Shown: piece after piece, positions 8,207 through 16,728 of the stretch
Position numbering within the stretch: position 1 is the stretch's first letter
How the letters are laid out: every line of letters begins with the position of its first letter
Assembly: GCA_002429455.1 (NCBI GenBank)
Contig: DIZU01000109.1
Span: forward strand, 1-19,056
From: Methylotenera sp. UBA6020
Lineage (GTDB): Bacteria; Pseudomonadota; Gammaproteobacteria; Burkholderiales; Methylophilaceae
DNA: 19,056 nucleotides
Reading direction: 5' to 3'
Notes under the pieces: model-generated
The model's database searches: none
What the model was told of the DNA's origin: nothing
Seen by the model: the letters and a program-made list of their open reading frames with translations, nothing else
Position numbers and translations under genes: made by a program

Positions 8207-8605
8207 ATGAAATACTTAGCGCTGGCGGGGCTTTTAGTTGCCCATATCCCGTTTGCAAACATTGCCATTGCTGATGAAACGCCTGGCAATCAAACTGAAA
8301 TACCTACGGTAGAACAAGATTTTGTGAACGTAATTCACGGTTTTGATAAAACCCAAATTATTGAACAGTTTGGCGAGCCGGCTAAAGCCGATGACGTAAA
8401 AATTAAAGGCTCTGACAAAGTGGTTGCTTCTATTTGGCAATATCATTTCATTAACACCTCTGCGGATGGTGCTTATTATGAAACCACCGAGTTAGACTTT
8501 ATTGATGACAAAGTAGTCACTGTGGTGTTTTTAAATAACAATGGCGCGGAAAGCAACGATAATGATCAGACATATGAAATGCCAACCGCAAAACCTGATT
8601 TATAA
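8207..8605 (+). CDS. Exported small protein with a BamE/SmpA-like fold
   Basis: 132 residues. The N-terminus is a clear Sec signal peptide (K2, a hydrophobic core, and a likely cut after A22 in ANIAIA|DET). There is no lipobox cysteine, so the mature protein should be soluble in the periplasm. Residues 37-110 follow the pattern of the BamE/SmpA/OmlA-type domain: a helix ending in IIEQFGEPAK, an extended DKVVASIWQYHF strand, then TTELDFIDDKVVTVVF. That pattern is suggestive and not diagnostic. The tail is Asn/Asp-rich. A good ribosome-binding site, AGGGGA (about 8196-8201), precedes the ATG. The gene ends at a shared bidirectional terminator facing mscL. Its presence between corC and lnt is not part of the conserved operon. 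Function unknown. Confidence 0.75.
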   Translation: MKYLALAGLLVAHIPFANIAIADETPGNQTEIPTVEQDFVNVIHGFDKTQIIEQFGEPAKADDVKIKGSDKVVASIWQYHFINTSADGAYYETTELDFIDDKVVTVVFLNNNGAESNDNDQTYEMPTAKPDL

Positions 8606-8634
8606 CAGCTTTTAGTCAATCGTTTAATACTCAT

Positions 8635-8659
8635 AAAAAGGGCTGCAAAGCCCTTTTTT
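8635..8659. terminator. Bidirectional intrinsic terminator
   Basis: The GC stem GGGCT (8640-8644) / AGCCC (8649-8653) around GCAA is flanked by AAAAA (8635-8639) and TTTTTT (8654-8659). It therefore reads as a stem-loop plus U run on both strands. It lies between the convergent BamE-like gene and mscL and can serve both. Confidence 0.92.
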
Positions 8660-8682
8660 ATTATAAAAATAAATTCAAATAC

Positions 8683-9105
8683 CTACTTTTGCAACGCATC
8701 ACGAATCTGACGTAACAACACAATGTCTTCTGGCGTAGGAGCCGGCACAGCTACAGCTTCTGCTTTTTTCATCTTGTTCATTTGCTTCACCATCAAAAAG
8801 ATCACAAAAGCCAAAATGATGAAGTTGAGTACAATGGTAATAAAGTTACCATAAGCCAACATGGGCACATGAGCCGCTTTTAGCGCGGCATAGGTGCCGG
8901 CATTCCCTGCAGGAATATCAGCCAGCGGCACAAACATATTGCTAAAGTCTAAGCCACCGGACACTTTACCTACGATAGGCATGATGACATCGCCAACCAG
9001 TGAATCTACAATTTTGCCGAATGCAGCACCAATAATGACGCCAACGGCTAAATCCATCACATTGCCTTTTAAAGCAAACTCTTTAAACTCTGAGGCAATA
9101 CTCAT
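8683..9105 (-). CDS. mscL: Large-conductance mechanosensitive channel MscL
   Basis: 140-residue pentameric inner-membrane channel that opens under membrane tension and releases solutes on hypo-osmotic shock. The N-terminal helix and TM1 (about 14-45) contain the [20 protein letters not shown] signature. A periplasmic loop (about 46-84) follows, then TM2 (about 86-107) and a charged cytoplasmic bundle ending in [16 protein letters not shown] longer frame opening at 9186 exists, but I place the start at 9105. The family begins at the residues here ([15 protein letters not shown]), and GGGAGA-like GGGAGA (9111-9116 on the complement) lies five bases upstream. It is transcribed opposite to its neighbours and ends at the shared terminator, so it is an independent unit inserted between corC and lnt. 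Confidence 0.96.
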   Translation of the reverse strand: MSIASEFKEFALKGNVMDLAVGVIIGAAFGKIVDSLVGDVIMPIVGKVSGGLDFSNMFVPLADIPAGNAGTYAALKAAHVPMLAYGNFITIVLNFIILAFVIFLMVKQMNKMKKAEAVAVPAPTPEDIVLLRQIRDALQK

Positions 9106-9249
9106 ATATGTCTCCCGCAATAAATTAAAGGCAGTAAAATTAATCCCATTTTTTGTCAATTTAATTGAATACTGATGTTGTTGCAAAGCTAATATAGGTT
9201 TTATACCCGTATCATGTCAATCGTGACCGCTACGCTAGAGGCAATTGAA

Positions 9250-9270
9250 ATGTTAATTTTTGTCATCTAA
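9250..9270 (+). other. Possible six-codon leader ORF coupled to lnt
   Basis: ATG 9250 opens a short frame encoding MLIFVI that ends in TAA at 9268-9270, overlapping the lnt ATG by one base (TAATG). GAGG (9238-9241) lies eight bases before it and is the only Shine-Dalgarno-like sequence near the lnt start. Ribosomes could load here and restart at lnt. Equally it could be chance: such short frames are common. Confidence 0.25.
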
Positions 9271-10895
9271 TGCCGTATCAAGCTACAATTCAGGCCATGC
9301 CATTATTAGCCAATTATAGATTCATTAAGCCCCTCACATTATTCCTGCTAGGCGCCACCAGCGTGTTGGGGTTTGCGCCTTTTTACTTTTACCCGGCGAG
9401 CATTCTCTCACTCATTGGCCTATTTTATTTTTGGCATCTAAGCTATACAGCCAAGCAAGCCGCCTTTGCCGGCTTTATTTATGGCTTGGGTTTATTTAGC
9501 ACTGGCATTTATTGGATCTACATCAGCCTGCATGAATTTGGCGGCATGCCAAGCCTAATGGCTGGCTTTGCGACCTTTGTTTTATGTGCATTTTTGTCGT
9601 TATTTCCCGCCGCGGTTGGCGCACTTAGTTTTTCAATTTCGGGCTTTTCAATATCGGGTATTCGTACGTCTGGTGCGCACGTATCAGCGACACAGGGCCA
9701 CACCATGTTAGTGGCAATTCCGGTATTTTGGGCATTGTCAGACTGGATAAGAAGCTGGATTTTCACCGGCTTCCCTTGGCTCACCATGGGCTACAGCCAA
9801 GTACCATACAGCCCACTGGCAGGCTATATGCCGATAGTCGGGGTCTATGGCGTTTCACTCATTACCGTGTTTGTCGCGAGCTTGTTGGGCTTTTGGCTTG
9901 CCAAACGGCTTACCAACCAACCAAGCACGTTGATTTGGCGGCGTAATACCATCGCCATACTTTTGCTAATATGGATTGCAGGTGGCCTATTAAAGCTGGT
10001 TGAATGGACCTCGCCGATTGGCAAGCCAATTTCAGTGGCGTTATTACAAGGCAATATCGCCCAAAGCTTAAAGTGGGCGCCAGAAATCGCCGAACGCACT
10101 TTACAGCAATATTTAACAATGGCCGAAGCCAGCAATGCCAAACTGATTTTGATGCCAGAAACCGCACTACCCGTTTTATCTAGCGAGCTACCCGCCGAGA
10201 TTAAAACTCGCTTGCAGCAACATGCCATTCGAAACCAAGGTGATATTTTAGTCGGGCTGGTAGAGCGTGAAAATGGCGAATATTTCAACAGCATGTTGAG
10301 TTTTGGCAGTGCGCCGACTGCGGTTTATCGTAAATCACATCTAGTGCCTTTTGGTGAGTTTATTCCGCTAAAAGTCGCATTTGGCTGGATATACCGTGAT
10401 TGGCTGAATATGCCTTTAAGCGATCTGTCACGTGGCAACCTGCATCAACAGCCGATGCATATTGCTGGGGAAAAAGTCGCGATCAACATCTGCTATGAAG
10501 ACGTTTTTGGTGAAGAAATTATCCGTCAATTGCCCACAGCCAGCATATTGGTGAATGCCAGTAACGATGCTTGGTATGGCGAATCGCTTGCGGCGTATCA
10601 GCATTTACAATTTTCGCAAGCACGTGCTTTAGAAACCGGACGCATGATGTTGCGCACCACCAATACCGGCGCCACTGCCATGATAGATACTAAAGGTTAC
10701 GTACTGGCGCATGCGCCACATTTCACACAAACCACCCTCAATGTGATGGTACAAGGCTACGCCGGTAGCACACCTTATGTGCGCTTTGGCAATTGGCTGT
10801 TTTTAGGCTTTTGCTTGATCGCAATTATGTTGTTAGCCTTATCCAAGGTTTTGGCATTACCTAATTTTTTGGTAAGGTTAGGCAAAACAAAGTAA
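9270..10895 (+). CDS. lnt: Apolipoprotein N-acyltransferase Lnt
   Basis: 541-residue inner-membrane enzyme that adds the third acyl chain to the N-terminal cysteine of lipoproteins so that they can be sorted by Lol. N-terminal membrane helices (roughly 20-245) include the FTGFPWLTMGYSQ motif (166-178). The periplasmic nitrilase domain (about 254-500) carries the catalytic triad E297 (LMPETALP), K355 (VYRKSHLVPFGEF) and C408 (NICYEDVFG), and a last helix lies near 508-530. ATG 9297 (residue 10) is an alternative start; neither has a good ribosome-binding site directly in front. Residues 121-144 form an extra Ser/Gly-rich loop relative to E. coli Lnt, containing the duplicated unit FSISG-FSISG. 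Three lipoproteins in this window (SCO, entericidin-like, His-rich) are expected substrates. The gene belongs to the ancestral miaB-lnt block but is now separated from corC. Confidence 0.95.
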   Translation: MPYQATIQAMPLLANYRFIKPLTLFLLGATSVLGFAPFYFYPASILSLIGLFYFWHLSYTAKQAAFAGFIYGLGLFSTGIYWIYISLHEFGGMPSLMAGFATFVLCAFLSLFPAAVGALSFSISGFSISGIRTSGAHVSATQGHTMLVAIPVFWALSDWIRSWIFTGFPWLTMGYSQVPYSPLAGYMPIVGVYGVSLITVFVASLLGFWLAKRLTNQPSTLIWRRNTIAILLLIWIAGGLLKLVEWTSPIGKPISVALLQGNIAQSLKWAPEIAERTLQQYLTMAEASNAKLILMPETALPVLSSELPAEIKTRLQQHAIRNQGDILVGLVERENGEYFNSMLSFGSAPTAVYRKSHLVPFGEFIPLKVAFGWIYRDWLNMPLSDLSRGNLHQQPMHIAGEKVAINICYEDVFGEEIIRQLPTASILVNASNDAWYGESLAAYQHLQFSQARALETGRMMLRTTNTGATAMIDTKGYVLAHAPHFTQTTLNVMVQGYAGSTPYVRFGNWLFLGFCLIAIMLLALSKVLALPNFLVRLGKTK

Positions 10896-10927
10896 AATCA
10901 GGGTTTTCGCCTAAATAGATTTGAGCT

Positions 10928-11851
10928 ATGGCTTTAACTTTTCAACAAATCATTCTAACCCTACAAAATTACTGGTCTGAACGCGGTTGCGCGTTGCTAC
11001 AATCTTATGACATGGAAGTGGGCGCCGGCACTAGCCACACGGCCACATTTTTACGCTCGTTAGGCCCTGAGCCATGGAAAGCCGCCTATGTGCAGCCTAG
11101 CCGCCGCCCTAAAGACGGCCGTTACGGCGAAAATCCAAATCGCTTACAGCATTACTACCAATTTCAAGTAGTACTTAAACCCGCCCCGGCGGACATTCTG
11201 GAGCTTTATCTAGGCTCACTGGAGGCGCTCGGTTTTGATCTGAAAAAAAATGACATCCGTTTTGTTGAAGATGACTGGGAAAACCCGACATTAGGCGCTT
11301 GGGGCTTAGGCTGGGAGGTTTGGTTAAACGGTATGGAAGTTACGCAATTTACCTATTTCCAGCAAGTAGGCGGCATTAACTGCAAACCAATCACTGGCGA
11401 AATCACTTACGGTCTGGAACGCTTAGCCATGTATCTGCAAGGTGTTGATAATGTCTATGATTTAACATGGACCGATGGTTTAAGTTACGGCGACGTGTAT
11501 CTGCAAAATGAGAAAGAGCAATCTGCCTACAATTTTGAACATTCAGATGCTGACTTTTTGTTTAGCGCGTTTACTGCGTATGAAAAACAAGCCCAGCATT
11601 TAGTCGAAAACAAACTCGCCTTGCCCGCTTACGAGCAGGTGCTTAAAGCCGCGCACACATTCAACTTGCTTGATGCACGCGGCGCGATTTCCGTCACCGA
11701 ACGTGCAGGCTACATTGGCCGTATTCGTAATTTAGCCAGGTCAGTCGCCGCAAGCTACTTGGAAAGCCGTGCCAGGCTTGGCTTTCCAATGGCACCCAAA
11801 GATTGGGCAGACGAGGTGTTGACAGATTTGAACAAGAAAGCAGCAGCATGA
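10928..11851 (+). CDS. glyQ: Glycyl-tRNA synthetase alpha subunit
   Basis: 307-residue catalytic alpha chain of the bacterial alpha2/beta2 class II GlyRS, which charges tRNA-Gly in the cytoplasm. The start [20 protein letters not shown], the [19 protein letters not shown] block (31-50), [19 protein letters not shown] (56-74) and [12 protein letters not shown] (182-193) are family hallmarks; length matches E. coli GlyQ (303 aa). ATG 10928 is 32 bases after lnt, preceded by a modest GAG. The stop overlaps the glyS start as ATGA, which gives coupled, equimolar production of the two subunits. Confidence 0.98.
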   Translation: MALTFQQIILTLQNYWSERGCALLQSYDMEVGAGTSHTATFLRSLGPEPWKAAYVQPSRRPKDGRYGENPNRLQHYYQFQVVLKPAPADILELYLGSLEALGFDLKKNDIRFVEDDWENPTLGAWGLGWEVWLNGMEVTQFTYFQQVGGINCKPITGEITYGLERLAMYLQGVDNVYDLTWTDGLSYGDVYLQNEKEQSAYNFEHSDADFLFSAFTAYEKQAQHLVENKLALPAYEQVLKAAHTFNLLDARGAISVTERAGYIGRIRNLARSVAASYLESRARLGFPMAPKDWADEVLTDLNKKAAA

Positions 11852-14019
11852 ACAACCACAATCTATTAGTCGAACTATTTGTAGAAGAACTGCCACCCAA
11901 AGCACTAAAGAAATTAGGCGAATCATTCGCAAACACATTATTTGAAAGTTTAAAGTCGCAAGGGCTAACTGCAGAAAATTCAGTCGTTACTCCTTATGCA
12001 AGCCCACGCCGCTTGGCGAGCCACGTAACCAATGTTGCGGCTAAAGGTGCAGACAAGAAAGTTTCACAAAAGCTCATGCCCGCCAGCGTAGGCTTGGATG
12101 CTAATGGCAACGCCACACCTGCGTTACTTAAAAAGCTACAGTCATTAGGCGCTGATGAATCTGCTGTAGCAAGCTTAAAAAATGAACACGATGGTAAAGC
12201 CGATGTATTGTTTTTAGATGCGATGCAAGCCGGCGCCAATTTGCAAGATGCGCTACAAAAAGCGGTAGACGAAGCGATTCAAAAGTTGCCGATTCCTAAA
12301 GTGATGACGTATCAATTGGCGGATGGCTGGACCAGCGTCAACTTTGTCCGTCCGGCGCACGGGTTGGTGGCATTACATGGTAGTGATGTCGTCGCAATCA
12401 GCGTGCTAGGTTTAACTGCCGGCAACCAGACACAAGGCCACAGGTTTGAAGCCGCAGTGTCGCCGGTCATTTTAAACAACGCAGATAGCTATACCGAGCA
12501 ACTTAAAACAGAAGGTGCCGTGATTGCCAGCTTTGCAGAACGTCGCGCTGAAATTGAACACCAGCTCAATGCTGCCGCGGCCAAACAAAACCTTACACCA
12601 ATTGAAGATGACGCGTTGCTGGATGAAGTAACTGCGCTGGTTGAACGCCCGAATGTGCTACTTGGCCAGTTTGAAGAAGTTTATTTAGAAGTACCGCAAG
12701 AATGCTTGATTCTGACCATGAAGGCGAATCAAAAATACTTTCCATTACTCGATAGCAACGGCAAGTTAACCAACAAGTTTTTGATTGTGTCTAATATTAG
12801 CCCAGCCGACCCAAGCGCAGTGATTGGCGGTAACGAGCGCGTGGTGCGTCCTAGATTGGCCGATGCTAAATTCTTCTTTGACCAGGACCGCAAGAAAACC
12901 CTTGAAAGCCGTCTAAGCAGCCTAGATAAAGTGGTTTACCACAACAAACTAGGTTCACAAGGTGAGCGTACCGAGCGCGTTCGTGCGATTGCCAAAGCCA
13001 TCGGTCAACAACTAGGTGGTGACGATCTGGCAGCAAAAGCTGATAAAGCAGCTCAACTTGCCAAAGCTGATTTAATTACTGATATGGTAGGCGAGTTTCC
13101 AGAATTACAGGGCATTATGGGGCGTTATTATGCGCAACATGAGGGCTTAGATAATGATGTAGCATTTGCCATTGAAGATCACTACAAGCCACGCTTTTCA
13201 GGCGATGAATTGCCGCGAAATCAAGTTGGTGTAAGCGTGGCACTAGCGGATAAACTTGAAACGCTTGTTGGGTTGTTCGGCATTGGTGAAAAACCTACTG
13301 GTGACAAGGATCCATTTGCCTTAAGAAGGCATGCATTAGGAATAGTTAGATTGTTGATCGAATGCAAATTAAATCTCAGTTTAAATGATTTGATTACGAT
13401 TACTGTTAAGGAAATTAAAAATACAGATCATCAAAAATCTTGGGCAGAACGTATGTCGCAATATGGTTCAGTTGCATATCAAACACACATGCTTGACCCA
13501 AACACCTATAGTCTAGTTTCTGTGTTTACATATGACCGCCTTGCAGGCTCTTTACGCGAACAAGGATCAAGCCCGCAAGAAGTCGACGCGGTGCTATCGC
13601 TCAACCCAGCACTGTTGAGTGACATTCCACAACGTCTTGCCGCGGTTCGTGCCTTTTCTTCGTTACCAGAGGCTGACAGCCTTGCCGCTGCGAATAAGCG
13701 CGTAGGCAATATCCTGAAAAAAGCGGATGGCGAAGTTAAGGCAGAAGTAAGTGCCCACTTATTACTGGAAGCCTCTGAAGTCGCGCTCCATGACGCATTA
13801 GGCAAAGTAAAAACCACCGCTGACAGCACCTTTGAAAGCGGCGATTACACCGCATCGCTTAAATCACTCGCGGCCTTAAAAGCGCCCGTGGATGCTTTCT
13901 TTGACAACGTCATGGTCAATGCGGACGACCCTGCGCTTAGAGCCAATCGCTTAGGCTTACTCGCCACCTTGCACCAAGCCATGAACCGTGTTGCGGATTT
14001 ATCTAAATTAGCAAGTTAA
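11848..14019 (+). CDS. glyS: Glycyl-tRNA synthetase beta subunit
   Basis: 723-residue beta chain, which provides tRNA recognition together with an HD-like domain and an anticodon-binding domain. The conserved start [19 protein letters not shown] (residues 6-24), [33 protein letters not shown] and [17 protein letters not shown] segments are present, and a C-terminal anticodon-binding-like region carries the DALGKVK and [11 protein letters not shown] motifs. A frame open from TTG 11803 would add 15 residues. The ATG at 11848 overlaps the glyQ stop (ATGA) and matches family N-termini, so it is the likely start. The protein is about 30 residues longer than E. coli GlyS, much of it in a segment (about 13330-13530) that is AT-rich and uses AGA/AGG/ATA/GGA codons unlike its flanks. 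The frame is intact throughout. Confidence 0.96.
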   Translation: MNNHNLLVELFVEELPPKALKKLGESFANTLFESLKSQGLTAENSVVTPYASPRRLASHVTNVAAKGADKKVSQKLMPASVGLDANGNATPALLKKLQSLGADESAVASLKNEHDGKADVLFLDAMQAGANLQDALQKAVDEAIQKLPIPKVMTYQLADGWTSVNFVRPAHGLVALHGSDVVAISVLGLTAGNQTQGHRFEAAVSPVILNNADSYTEQLKTEGAVIASFAERRAEIEHQLNAAAAKQNLTPIEDDALLDEVTALVERPNVLLGQFEEVYLEVPQECLILTMKANQKYFPLLDSNGKLTNKFLIVSNISPADPSAVIGGNERVVRPRLADAKFFFDQDRKKTLESRLSSLDKVVYHNKLGSQGERTERVRAIAKAIGQQLGGDDLAAKADKAAQLAKADLITDMVGEFPELQGIMGRYYAQHEGLDNDVAFAIEDHYKPRFSGDELPRNQVGVSVALADKLETLVGLFGIGEKPTGDKDPFALRRHALGIVRLLIECKLNLSLNDLITITVKEIKNTDHQKSWAERMSQYGSVAYQTHMLDPNTYSLVSVFTYDRLAGSLREQGSSPQEVDAVLSLNPALLSDIPQRLAAVRAFSSLPEADSLAAANKRVGNILKKADGEVKAEVSAHLLLEASEVALHDALGKVKTTADSTFESGDYTASLKSLAALKAPVDAFFDNVMVNADDPALRANRLGLLATLHQAMNRVADLSKLAS

Positions 14020-14040
14020 CCTGAAAAGTGAGCTAACAAC

Positions 14041-14601
14041 ATGAAATTAGTGATTTTAGATAGGGACGGCGTTATCAACAAAGATAGTGCAAATTTCATC
14101 AAAAATCCAAATGAGTGGATTCCGATTGCGGGCAGCCTTGAAGCCATTGCGTTGCTCAATCAATCCGGCTTCAGGGTCGCCGTTGCAACGAATCAATCTG
14201 GCGTCAGCCGCGGCTTATTTGACATGGTCACGCTGAACAGTATTCATGACAAAATGCACCGCGAATTAGCGCAGATTGGTGGACGTATTGACGCGATATT
14301 TTACTGTCCTCACGCGGCGGATGACCATTGTAGTTGCCGTAAACCAAAAGCCGGCATGATAGAGGATATCGGCAAACGATTTTCAGTAGAATTAAGTGAA
14401 GTGCCTGCTGTGGGCGATGCATTGCGCGATTTACAAGCCTATGCCAACGCAGGCTGCCAACCTATTTTAGTACTCACGGGTAAGGGTGAAGCAACCTTGG
14501 CAGCTTCTACTCAGAATGCAGAGCACGCCTTACCGCCGAACACTTGGATATGTGCCGACTTGAACGAAGCCGCGCAACGCATCATTACGGAATATGCGTA
14601 A
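14041..14601 (+). CDS. gmhB: D-glycero-beta-D-manno-heptose-1,7-bisphosphate 7-phosphatase GmhB
   Basis: 186-residue HAD-superfamily phosphatase that removes the C7 phosphate from heptose bisphosphate on the way to ADP-heptose for the LPS inner core. HAD motif I is DRDGVIN with nucleophile D7 and acid D9; motif II is ATNQSGVSRG (49-58). The zinc-binding loop has C89, H91, C97 and C99, followed by K102 in RKPKAGM. Motif III/IV is VGDALRDLQAYANAG with D126. Length and zinc loop match GmhB better than histidinol-phosphatase. The start lies 21 bases after glyS. The end overlaps the plsC start by eight bases. The order glyQ-glyS-gmhB-plsC is common in Betaproteobacteria. Confidence 0.93.
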   Translation: MKLVILDRDGVINKDSANFIKNPNEWIPIAGSLEAIALLNQSGFRVAVATNQSGVSRGLFDMVTLNSIHDKMHRELAQIGGRIDAIFYCPHAADDHCSCRKPKAGMIEDIGKRFSVELSEVPAVGDALRDLQAYANAGCQPILVLTGKGEATLAASTQNAEHALPPNTWICADLNEAAQRIITEYA

Positions 14602-15373
14602 ATTTTACGGTACTTATTTCATGCGCAGAGCCAAGCAAATCAATCCAGAAAATGTTAGTCCCATGTTAATCGCCCGCTCAATTATCTTTACGACTGGGCA
14701 GTGGCTCTTCACCCCGATTTTCTCTATCTTAGCCCTGCTTACTTTGCCGTTTTCACGCATCACTCGCAACAAAATCATCAGCTTGTGGGCGCGTAGCATG
14801 CTGTGGTGGCTACGTATTACTTGCAACATTAGCTATGAAGTTAAAGGCACAGAAAATATCCCGGCAACGCCTTGCGTGATTCTGGCCAAACATCAATCGG
14901 CCTGGGAGACATTGGCTTTTCAGTTGATTTTTCCAGCGCAAGTGTATGTGATGAAGCGCGAGTTATTGTGGATCCCTTTTTTTGGTTGGGGACTCGCCAT
15001 GACTTCACCCATTGCCATCAATCGTAGCGCAGGACGCGAGGCATTAAAACAACTGGTCGCCGTAGGTAAACAGCGTTTGGCGAGTGGCCTATGGGTGGTG
15101 GTGTTTCCTGAAGGCACGCGCATCGCGCCAGAAAAACATGGCAAGTTTCACATTGGCGGCGCTTGGCTTGCCAGCGGTGCAAAGGCCACGGTGCTGCCTG
15201 TGGCGCATAATGCAGGGTTACATTGGGCTAAAAATACCATACTTAAACGTCCTGGGGTAATTACGGTCAGTATCGGCCAGCCGATTGATTGTGCCCAGTT
15301 AAAACCAGATGCAGTCAACTCGCAAGTCGAGACCTGGATCAAAGCTGAAATGGCAACATTAAGCGCATCATGA
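14594..15373 (+). CDS. plsC: 1-acyl-sn-glycerol-3-phosphate acyltransferase (PlsC family)
   Basis: 259-residue membrane-anchored acyltransferase, probably converting lysophosphatidic acid to phosphatidic acid at the inner membrane. A hydrophobic segment (about 26-51) precedes the LPLAT domain. Motif I is KHQSAWET with H100; the usual H-X4-D acid is a glutamate (E105), a substitution I associate with betaproteobacterial members. The INRSAGREALKQL block (142-154) follows, then motif III FPEGTR (171-176), and V-P style motif IV VLPVAHNAG. The start at 14594 overlaps gmhB by eight bases; ATG 14621 (residue 10) or 14663 (residue 24) are possible alternatives, since no start has a strong ribosome-binding site. 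The stop overlaps the next gene as ATGA. An acyltransferase acting on another lipid cannot be excluded. Confidence 0.87.
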   Translation: MRKFYGTYFMRRAKQINPENVSPMLIARSIIFTTGQWLFTPIFSILALLTLPFSRITRNKIISLWARSMLWWLRITCNISYEVKGTENIPATPCVILAKHQSAWETLAFQLIFPAQVYVMKRELLWIPFFGWGLAMTSPIAINRSAGREALKQLVAVGKQRLASGLWVVVFPEGTRIAPEKHGKFHIGGAWLASGAKATVLPVAHNAGLHWAKNTILKRPGVITVSIGQPIDCAQLKPDAVNSQVETWIKAEMATLSAS

Positions 15374-16077
15374 GTCATACGCTTACTTTGCCCTCTGGCG
15401 ATCAACTGCATTATCAGTTGGAGCGTAGGCAACGCCGAACCGTGGGCTTAAAAATCACCGCCGCAGGCTTGGTGATACATGCACCAAAACGCATTACGCA
15501 ATCGCATCTTGAGAGCCTGATTGCGCTAAAAGCCGATTGGATACGCAAAAAATTAGCGGCGCTTACTGCCAATCAAATTCCTGCGCTGCAATGGCAAGAT
15601 GGCGAACAACTGCTGTTATTGGGCAATATGTTCACACTGGCGATCAAACATGACCTACGTTCAAGAGCGGTTGAATATGCACCCGGTATTTTGCACCTAG
15701 CCATGCCTAATCACAACGATCAAACAGCCGTCGCACGTAAAGTGGTGCAATGGTATAAAAAGCAGGCATTGGTAGATTTTGCACGACGTTTAGCGCTATT
15801 TTCAACCAGGCTAGGCGTGGCTTTGCCCACACTATTCTTATCCAATGCGCAGACCCGCTGGGGCAGCTGCAACTCAAAAAAAGAAATACGGCTCAATTGG
15901 CGACTGTTACAAGCGCCACCACACATCATCAATTATGTGATTTGCCACGAGTTAGCTCATCTAAAAGAAATGAATCACTCGGCTAAATTCTGGGCAGTAG
16001 TTGCCAGCATTTATCCTGATTACAAGTCCGCCGAAAAGGAGCTTAAGACCTTGTCGCTTCAGTTGCATCGCATGTAA
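15370..16077 (+). CDS. YgjP-like zinc metallopeptidase (DUF45/SprT-like)
   Basis: 235-residue protein of the YgjP/DUF45 (M48-like) family. The signature RWGSCNSKKEIRLNWRL (163-179) is followed by the zinc site ICHELAHLKEMNHSAKFW, with HELAH at 193-197 (H193, H197, catalytic E194) and third ligand H203. There is no signal peptide or membrane helix, so it should be cytoplasmic. The substrate is not known for most members. The start ATG overlaps the plsC stop (ATGA), making this the last gene of the glyQ-glyS-gmhB-plsC unit. A similar order occurs in other Betaproteobacteria, so the link is probably positional. The gene converges on the SCO gene across 60 bases holding an inverted repeat. Confidence 0.9.
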   Translation: MSHTLTLPSGDQLHYQLERRQRRTVGLKITAAGLVIHAPKRITQSHLESLIALKADWIRKKLAALTANQIPALQWQDGEQLLLLGNMFTLAIKHDLRSRAVEYAPGILHLAMPNHNDQTAVARKVVQWYKKQALVDFARRLALFSTRLGVALPTLFLSNAQTRWGSCNSKKEIRLNWRLLQAPPHIINYVICHELAHLKEMNHSAKFWAVVASIYPDYKSAEKELKTLSLQLHRM

Positions 16078-16081
16078 CGGC

Positions 16082-16120
16082 GACTCGTCGCGATAACCAC
16101 GTTGCAAATCGGCGCGAGTC
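16082..16120. repeat. REP-like inverted repeat between convergent genes
   Basis: GACTCG (16082-16087) pairs with CGAGTC (16115-16120). After a one-base bulge (T16088) three more pairs follow (CGC 16089-16091 with GCG 16112-16114), around a loop of about 20 bases. It fills the 60-base gap between the convergent ygjP-like and SCO genes and has no T run, so it looks more like a REP-type extragenic palindrome than an intrinsic terminator. Whether it is dispersed in the genome cannot be seen here. Confidence 0.45.
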
Positions 16121-16137
16121 ACACTTCCTACAAAATA

Positions 16138-16728
16138 CTAGAGTATCTGTTTAATATCGCCCGCCATATCCGCCGGCTTTTCACCATAATTGATATAAAG
16201 CCTGATTTTCCCGGCTTTATCAAACACGTACATCCCAGCACTGTGGTCTATCGTATAGCCGCTTTTACCCTCTGACTGCACTTTGCTCGCAAAAATCTTA
16301 AATGTTTTTGCCGTAGCGGCAATTTCTTCCACCGAGCCACGCAAACCAATAAATCGTGCATCAAAAGAAGGAACGAATTTAGCTAAGACTTCCTGCGTAT
16401 CGCGCTCTGGGTCTAACGTTACAAACAACACTTGCAGTTCATCCGCACGTGGCCCAAGCAACTTCATGGTTTGTTTCAGATCCGCCATGGTGGTGGGACA
16501 AACGTCCGGACAATGCGTATACCCAAAAAACAAGGCCACGGCTTTACCTTTAAATTCAGCCAAGGTGCGAGGTTTGCCCGTATGATCGGTCAAGCTTAAG
16601 GTTTGCCCAAAATCTGCTCCGGTAATATCGGTGGCTACTAATTTATTTGCCTCAACGGCAGGCTTACATGCGGCTAAAACGCTCATCAACAAAACTAAAA
16701 ATAAATGTCTCATTACTACTTTCTTCAT
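16138..16728 (-). CDS. SCO1/SenC/PrrC-family copper chaperone lipoprotein
   Basis: 196-residue envelope lipoprotein with a thioredoxin-like fold that delivers copper to, or reduces, the CuA site of cytochrome c oxidase. The signal peptide ends in the lipobox LAAC (C21). The copper site is present in full: C73 and C77 in THCPDVCPTT and H162 in IDHSAGMYVFD. Other conserved parts are GKAVALFFGYTHCPD and VTLDPERD. The start may be the ATG at 16728 or the in-frame ATG at 16713 (residue 6). The second has an AAGAAAG stretch just upstream and still gives a full signal peptide. No cytochrome oxidase gene lies in the window, so the partner is elsewhere. It is monocistronic as far as can be seen. Confidence 0.93.
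   Translation of the reverse strand: MKKVVMRHLFLVLLMSVLAACKPAVEANKLVATDITGADFGQTLSLTDHTGKPRTLAEFKGKAVALFFGYTHCPDVCPTTMADLKQTMKLLGPRADELQVLFVTLDPERDTQEVLAKFVPSFDARFIGLRGSVEEIAATAKTFKIFASKVQSEGKSGYTIDHSAGMYVFDKAGKIRLYINYGEKPADMAGDIKQIL

Noticed and set aside
9106-9186. 27-residue N-terminal extension of MscL
   Set aside because: MscL proteins start at the [14 protein letters not shown] helix, and a ribosome-binding site GGGAGA sits just before the ATG at 9105.
9518-10294. Minus-strand frames of 85-149 residues opposite lnt
   Set aside because: They are shadows of the Lnt coding frame; none has a recognisable domain, and all overlap catalytic or membrane segments of the real gene.
11803-11847. 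TTG-initiated 15-residue extension of GlyS inside glyQ
   Set aside because: The ATG at 11848 overlaps the glyQ stop as ATGA and matches the family N-terminus.
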